A stretch of 64,000 nt of DNA from Piscicola geometra (lineage: Eukaryota; Annelida; Clitellata; Hirudinida; Piscicolidae): assembly GCA_943735955.1 (NCBI GenBank), contig OX030955.1, forward strand, positions 4,651,835 to 4,715,834, given 5' to 3'. Position 1 is the stretch's first letter. Each line of letters begins with the position of its first letter. Positions 57,179 to 64,000 of this stretch are shown piece after piece. A model generated the notes under the pieces. It made no database searches, was not told the origin of the DNA, and worked only from the letters and a program-made list of their open reading frames with translations. The position numbers and the translations under genes are program-made.

Positions 57179-58559
57179 GTATTTCTCATTAGAGTTTTAC
57201 TTTGGTATGAAAATTTGAAAAACCCTTGTTACTTTTTTTAATATGAAAAAATTCTGACTAGATAGAATAAAAGATGAAATATGTTAAACATGTTTTTTAA
57301 TGAATTCTTGTTTTTATAGTAAATCTAGAAATACTTTTTGAGAAAAATCCTAATTAGCGAGAAATGCGGTTGAGAAACAGCAATTTGTTTGTTTAGTCGA
57401 TTTGATTCTTATTTATTTTCTCACTCCTTATCTACTTTCAGAATTAATTGAAAAGTCTTTTATCTTTATTCAGAACACCCTTTTGAATTTGGGTAACTTT
57501 ACTTCATCAGACTTCTTCTGGATTAATAATAACAGAAGATATTTATCTTGAATATGGATAGAATTTGAAAAAGGAATGTGTGAAATAGAACTTGGAATAG
57601 TTGCGTCAAGGGAGTCTTAAAAGTCTTATTGTGAGCATTAAAAAATATCATCAGTATTTTTTAAAAGCTCACAAATTTAATTTTATTTTTTTAATATGCA
57701 TATTATGCACAAATGCAAACTAAAATTGTGTTTGTAGATGAACATTTTTTTTATATTGATGAATTTTTGTTTAATTATTATTTTGATTTAAACTTTAGTT
57801 AGACTTTGTTAGGATAATTTTATTGTTAAACAAACTGTGAAATGCATATGACTTTTATGTGTAGACATTAGGTAAATGACCTGAAAATCATACTCAGCAA
57901 AATTAAAATTGACATGACAAATTTAGATGAAAATGTTTATCAGTATTTTTTTTACAATTTCAACTACAAATACATTTTTAAATAGCATAATATACATATA
58001 ATTTGAAAATGATTTATTTATTAAATTTGCATAAAAAAGTTATTAAAAATTTGTTTTTCAAGAAATATACCTAATTCAGAAAACATAGCCACCAGCAAAT
58101 AGAAAAAAGTTTAAGAAAAAAGAAAGTGGATGTGGTAAGAAAGATTATTAAGAGAAAGAGAGAGCGGATGAAACAAATAATTAAAATAAATTCAAAATAT
58201 TTTGCTATAGTGCTCTTTATTGGGAGCAGCCAAAAGCAAAAGAAGAATGGACGCTGACATTTTGCCCTTCCATATTTGCACTCTTGAAAATGGGTTTCTT
58301 CTTTTTGGACCCTTCTGGATCCGATTAGTCAATCAGACGTTTTTTCTTTTTTTTTAAAAACTTTTACATCAACTATTGCATGAAAAAAATATATTAGAAA
58401 GAAATTTATCGATGCGTTTTTGGTTCAATCGAAAATATATAAAAATCAATTGTTGAATAAAAGCTAAAAATATTTTAACAAAAAAAATGCGATGAAAAAT
58501 AAAATTGAATTTCTCCAAATAATATGAATAAAGTGATAACTAATAGAAAAGAATAATTC
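57179..58559. other. AT-rich intergenic DNA
   Basis: No gene recognised. Sequence around 57690-57770 and 57890-57960 faintly repeats 53960-54010 and 53735-53790. Confidence 0.4.
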
Positions 58560-58780
58560 GTACATCGTGGATAGTTCAGTGGCCTTTTACTCAGGATTTG
58601 TTTCTGAAGCGCTTGATTCATTGGAATGTCTGTATATTGAGTTTCGAAATAATGCTTCTCAAGTTCAATCATGCGAAGAGGCGCCTGCAGTGACAAATTA
58701 ACCCACCCTTCTGAGATATCGTCTCCTGTCACTGTCTTTTTTGCATCGATTGTTCCACTTTTATCATATCTTTTTTTCAA
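58560..58780 (-). repeat. Repeat D, copy 2 (coding-like, open frame)
   Basis: Inverted partner of 21395-21575. Here the minus-strand frame stays open from ATG at 58778-58780 through TIDAKKTVTGDDISEGWVNL and APLRMIELEKHYFETQYTDI to PLNYPRC, then runs into hydrophobic low complexity. The conserved block in both copies starts right after CTGCAG/TTTAG and reads APLRMIELEKHY. I do not recognise the protein. The F/L/I-rich tail beyond about residue 72 is probably not original. Confidence 0.5.
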
Positions 58781-61599
58781 ACAAGTTTTTTATATTTCAT
58801 AAAATAAAACATGATTCTTTTTAAATGGTTTTAACACTTTTAGTTTATTCGTTGAAGCATTTAAATATTAAAAGTAGATAAAATTTTAATGGTTTTCTGG
58901 AAATAATATGCAATTTCTTCCATTTTATGAACTAAAAGTGTTTTTTTATTACTTCATGAATGGTTGTTTAAAGCGTAAAATTATGCAAATCTAACTGATG
59001 AAGAAAAGAAGGTTAGGTGTTCTTTTCGTTAAAGCTAAAACAGTTATCAATATTAAAGATGAATCATATCACTCTTCATGACTACTTTATGAATAAAAAG
59101 CTTCAAAAAAACATTTTTGGCGTTTCGTAGGTTCATATATATGAATAAAGAATAAAATGAAATATCCATCTGACTTCCGTATGCAAAAGCAACATTTTTC
59201 GTTAAGCGCACATTCCTCACACAGTGCAGAAAATAAACGCGTATTCAATCATTTGTACGAATGAAGTTCACAGCTAGTAATGACAGCGTGGAGTTCTTCA
59301 CTCATGTATCAGTGATTATAACAATAAACAGACTGTCATTCAGAAGCTAAATCTTTCGTTCCAGCAGTAAGTCTTGAGTGATTAGCCGTCATGGCTGCTG
59401 CATCAGCTGTGCACATACCAAAACTTTTTTACATTCAACGTTGTTTACAATTATAATTATTCAGTACCTTGAAAAGGACAAAACTTTTTCTCTGCTGAAT
59501 TAGTCTCAAGCAAAAAATAATCTCTTCAATAATGTGAGCACAATCTTCAAATCCACTTAAACCAAGAAGAACACCCATTTCAGAATGGGCCTCAAGCTGA
59601 CTGATAAAATACGATGTTTTTTGAACTTTTCAAGTAATCTCTTTTCAACGTTTCGTCAATTTTTTTTCAAGACTGCTATTATGAAGAAATATCTATGATA
59701 ATACATTTTCTAATGACTCATTTAGTAATAGTGTGAAAAAAAAAGAAAAATGTTTAGTTTGTTAAACCTTTTAGAGACTATTGACCAGAATCTCGTGGAC
59801 CATGATTCTAAAAAACACTGAGTTAGAAGGCTCTTTCCCAATTCAAAAACAAGCGACCCTCCTTGTCAATTGGTTGGCTGGTTGACTGATGATGGGAAAA
59901 CATAAAAATTAATGTATTTTTGTAACATTTGAGCATTGTCTGGTTTTTCAAAGTAGAGATTGAAAACTTCCAATATTTATCTTTTTTTAAAACTTTATGT
60001 AGCCATTATGTTCAGAATTTCATTGAAATCCTTGAAGAATACACAAAAAATATGATCTATTCAATGAACAACTACTCCAATGACTGGACTTAACACAGAA
60101 GTGATTCTGACGCTGAGTTGCTCAAGACTTGAAGACTGAATCTCTGTGTCTAATAGTGTCACATGGGATCCAGAGTCAGCCACATTTGCCTCTTTCCGAT
60201 ATTATATTTAATAATTTAATAGTTTTATATTCTTCTAAGTTGAACAACAATTTAAATTAAAAAGTTAAACTTTAAAAAGCATATTGATAGGTGAGTCTTT
60301 AGAAGAAATAGAAAAAATTAATATGAAGAATAGAACATTTAAAAAAAAATTCGAATCATCGCGTTATAATCTGGGAAAAATTCGTGGAAAGCTAGATTAA
60401 TCTTGGCACTGAGGCTTACATGAGTTACACCGTATGAGTAATTACAGTTTGAAAAAGCTCTGAAATTTTTAACAGCAATTAAAATTTAAGTTATAATATC
60501 TATTAAAATAAATTACATGTTAAAATAAGTTTTTCAAAATTATAATTTTTATAAGTTGTTATTTTTCTTAACAAGAAATAAATTGTATAGCATAATTATG
60601 AAAATATATACATTGATTTTTTGTAAATAAAAATATAAATTAGTAGAAAAGCCCATTGAATTGAATTTTAGATAAATAAATAAAAATTATTCACCGTTAG
60701 AAAGATTTCACATTAAAATATTTTTTGTCAAATCGAATTCAAGCTTTGTCTCAAACATTTGTTGCTATCTTCCTTAAGACTGACATACCGATAAAACTCA
60801 AAAATCTTTTTTAATCTAAAATACTTCATGTATTTGTAAAGAAAAAAATAATAAGTATCTTCTAGAAAAGCTCAATTTCTAATTTTCTTAAAAGGAAGAG
60901 AACCGGTGACATAGGATTAATCGGAGGATTATGTCCAAGTATCAAGCCTCGAAGGCTCATTTCTATGATGGAGTATTGATGCGGCAATACAAATAAAAAA
61001 AGTTACCATAATAGTTTTGTGAATCGAGAAGGTAAAAAATACATTTTAGTTTGTAACAAAAAATTTTGATTTTTTTTATTTGAAAAGATTTTATATAATA
61101 TTAGAACAATCGTCAAATCTATTTTTGTAATTTTCTAAACCCCGTAATATACTTTTGCTTTCAACGCATAATTTGGTCACACAGCAAAATACTTTGTCAA
61201 TGCTCGACAAGAACACTCCAGCATATCCAATAGAATGCTGTTTTTTCAACTATATAAGTTTTATTGCAACTTTGTGACAAAAATATAATTAAAATATATA
61301 TTCCTGAAAGAAATCGTTAAACGATTTGGAAAGTAATTTAACTATAGGGGCAATTTTGCGTCATGAAATTTATTATTTACAAATAAAAACCGAATAAAAT
61401 GGAATTATTTAATGCTGCCTTAGCACTTTAATAAAATTTGCAATTACGTAAAACGTCAAAAGATCTTAGCATTCTTTAATCATTCACAAAAACACCTACA
61501 TGTCCCAATTAAGAAATACACGTCACACATAATCAAAGCACAACATTTGTGCGCAGTTGTGGCGAAATTATAATGAAAACATTGAGAAAAAAACATTAT
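58781..61599. other. AT-rich intergenic DNA
   Basis: No gene recognised. GTGGACCATGATTCTAAAAA at about 59797 looks like hAT debris, without a partner end. Less AT-rich patches lie at 59160-59420 and 60900-60990 and contain no motif that I can name. Confidence 0.4.
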
Positions 61600-61725
61600 A
61601 TTCACAGCGATGAAACACTGACTACCAATCGATCAACGTCATTACTCAACAATCAGTGCATCCGTTTTGTGATGAGGTTTGACAACATGGAGACATCTCT
61701 GCTATTTAATCTTGCATAACTATAT
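61600..61725 (-). repeat. Dispersed repeat C, copy 2
   Basis: Reverse-complement partner of 16173-16300. The minus strand reads AGCAGAGATGTC, TTGTTGAGTAATGACGTTGA and ATCGCTG in the same order as the first copy. Function unknown. Confidence 0.6.
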
Positions 61726-62274
61726 GCAGTAGTTTTTTTCACATACAATGGATTTTAACAACTATTTTAATTCAAATTCTACCAAGGAATGAAAGATAGG
61801 AGATCAGATTTGAATTGTTTCTTTGAAACAATTTAGTGCATGTTTGATTCCCAATCTGCCTGAATGTATGACAATGGCCATTCGATAAATCTGTAAAAAT
61901 AATGAAAATGCCTTGAAATAAATAATTGTGACATTTCGTTAAGTTTATTCAAATTCACTATTTTCAAAAGTTTAATAATTATAAATTAAGAATAATATAT
62001 TTTTTTCTTTTTATTTAATCTTACTCAATCTTTTTGAAAATAGAAAACTTTTATTTTATTGTTTATTGCTTTTTTATTATAAGTTTTATATACAATCTTA
62101 TTCTAAGCTTCACTGCACATGCCAAGAAAGGCTGATTTTAAAGGCAATTTGCATTGATTGCTTGTCTGCTTGAAAAGATTTTTGAACTATTTTTCATTAA
62201 GGAGATGTTTTTGCCAACATTAAACATATTGTTGTTTTTTGGTTTTTCGGTTTTTATAAATAATATATGTAAAA

Positions 62275-62420
62275 GACAATCGTGTAATGTTTAAAACACT
62301 GGGTCGTTACTCCGAATGTCGTGAGTTCGATTCTTGCTATCACTTAGTAGTTTGCAAGGAAAGTACCGTGAAGGTGCTTGGGGAAAGTGAGAGGCATAAG
62401 AGAAAAAATTAAAAGACGAA
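62275..62420 (+). mobile_element. tRNA-derived SINE, copy 2
   Basis: Sibling of 35330-35465. The A-box region is CGTGTAATGTTTAAAACACT (62281-62300) and the B box is GAGTTCGATTC (62323-62333), then CTTAGTAGTTTGCAAGGAAA. The head is better conserved than the body. The A box carries changes that probably abolish pol III use. Not a functional tRNA. Confidence 0.7.
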
Positions 62421-64000
62421 TGTCTACTCATGTTTGAATTTTCGTTGACGTGCTAATAGCACTGAAATATGGCAGAGAAAATTATTATTCATAAAGATAT
62501 AAGATATAAATTTTTAACCAATACTATATAAATGTCTTATACAGTATTTGGTAAATTCTACAAATTATTTTTAAACTTCAATTTTGTTCAATTATAAAAA
62601 AGTATCTTCATCGGGCTTGTGCAGCTAAGAAGTAAGAAACTTGCGCAACACTACGGAAAAATTTAATGTGATAAATGTTTTGATAATTACACATAGCTTA
62701 GAAATTCAAGTAAGAAAACACCTTCAACGCATTTTTTTTCTTTTACATTATTTCTTGGGAGTTCGGGTGTAATCGTAATTTTTTCTTATGACTTCGTGGT
62801 TATAGATTTTTCAAAATACTTTCTGAGTTAATTTTCAAAAAAAACATTTTTTCAATCTTTTAATTTTTCAATTTGTTATTTATTTTTTTTAAAACTACCT
62901 TTAAAATCAATTGGCTTTAGATGGTTTTTTAATCAGTTCTAAACACAAACCCATTTTTCAACTTATACGATTCTCATTATCATTGATTAAGTGAAACAAC
63001 ATTCTTCAAAAAAAATTTAAATTCAAAATTCAAAATGATAAGATCTTCGTGAATGAAGAAGAATTTATATTAAAACTTTATTAAGATACTTGAAGATTAT
63101 CAAGAGTTAGATTCGTGAAGAAAGAAAAAATAATTTCTCAGAGAATAAATTGTCATAATTGTACAATAAAAATAAATCAAACATTAATATTATTTTTTTT
63201 AAATCAATAGTTTTTAGAAGATCCTACTCTTATCAAACACATTTCAACAGTCAGTCTAATCCCAGTTGTTTCGGGACAAAATGAAATTTAAACATAAGGA
63301 CTAAAACACAATTGTATTGATCAACAAATGCCTGATTTGCCAAATTGGAAAAATCTTTTTGGATAGCGCGTCCTAACAATGGAATCTATTATGGATTAAG
63401 AGATAGTTGAAAATTTTTAAAAAGAGATAGATTACATCATGATGGATTAAAGTGAAATGAGATGATTACGCAAGCGAACGTTCCGCAATGAAATAGCGAC
63501 TATTCTTGCTTGGAATAGACATTTGGTGAGATCATCTTTTAATTATTGTTTTAAACTAAAGTGATATGAGGAGGAACAGGAAATGGCTTTAGTATGTGAA
63601 GAGTTAATTATGTTCATATTAACTCTAATGAGATTGTAATAACCAGATTAAACTAAGGTTTTTTTAAAGATTTAGAATTAAATTATTAATTTTTTTAATC
63701 TAATAGGAAATTAGTTTTATTGGAGTTACATTTGATTAATACAATCCAACTTTTTCCATTTTTCTTGAACATTCGAAAATAAGCTTTTGATTACTGTTGC
63801 CGTAAAACACAGTAATTCTTTTTAGTGTAATTTTGTTATTCATGAATTGATGAAAATTTTGACTCCACTCTTATCAAACTTCTTTCATATAATTTTTTTT
63901 ATCTTTTTATATGCCTAATTAATTCAAGCTCACCCTTTGAAACCGGCTTTTCCTTGACTGCATATTTACTTAAAATCTCTTAACCCTTTTGTTTTAAATA
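62421..64000. other. AT-rich intergenic DNA
   Basis: No feature recognised up to the window end. Confidence 0.4.

Noticed and set aside
53735..57960. Possible segmental duplication between 53.7-54.0 kb and 57.7-58.0 kb
   Set aside because: Two short similar phrases occur in swapped order and the DNA between does not align by eye; AT-rich chance similarity is possible.
62275..62350. Functional tRNA gene
   Set aside because: The head is tRNA-like, but arms do not pair properly, the body continues as a SINE, and a second diverged copy exists.

Overview
The window is very AT-rich (I estimate roughly 70% or more A+T by eye) and looks like intergenic or intronic DNA of an invertebrate animal. The evidence is the mix of repeats (piggyBac, hAT and pogo/Tc1-like DNA elements, several LINE clades, a tRNA-derived SINE), the absence of any bacterial-style gene layout, and a compact 66-bp spliceosomal intron inside the piggyBac gene. 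The species cannot be named from the sequence. No ordinary host gene can be supported. Almost everything interpretable is a mobile element, a relic of one, or a short repeat that looks as if it derives from coding sequence.

Layout. A small MITE fills 2-204. A complete, apparently autonomous piggyBac element lies at 3208-5575, with TTAA target duplications, 13-bp terminal repeats and an intact two-exon transposase on the minus strand. A 5'-truncated Jockey-like LINE is at 7063-7975. A hAT-type MITE with a perfect 8-bp target duplication is at 9352-9684. Between 9.7 and 28.5 kb the DNA is mostly featureless, with a decayed RTE-like reverse transcriptase (20.3-20.9 kb), relatives of the first MITE (17.3-17.6 kb) and small dispersed repeats. 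An L2/CR1-like LINE 3' end (28507-29456) ends in a (TGAT)n tail. A second, 5'-truncated piggyBac copy (33763-35229) is almost identical to the first. It is followed by a tRNA-derived SINE and by a 625-bp element (family F, 35599-36223) whose tail matches the L2-like LINE.

The right half holds a 200-bp MITE beside a reverse-transcriptase fragment (39.3-39.6 kb), a pair of inverted 1-kb repeats of coding-like origin (family G, 40.5-41.5 kb and 50.7-52.1 kb, the second split by an RTE insertion), a 22-bp minisatellite inside a LINE-tailed element (48.7-49.2 kb), a second family F copy with a different tail (56579-57178), and second copies of several short repeats.

How the parts relate. The intact piggyBac could in principle mobilise copies that keep both ends; the truncated copy has only one. 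The L2-like LINE 3' end is shared by at least three otherwise unrelated bodies, which suggests that its machinery moves them. The most unusual signals are (1) three palindromes of one sequence at fixed sites in the piggyBac element, each next to a GCATA motif also present in its terminal repeat; (2) family F, one body carrying two different LINE tails and an ATG-initiated reading frame; and (3) families D, G and H, short repeats that keep protein-like reading frames I do not recognise.
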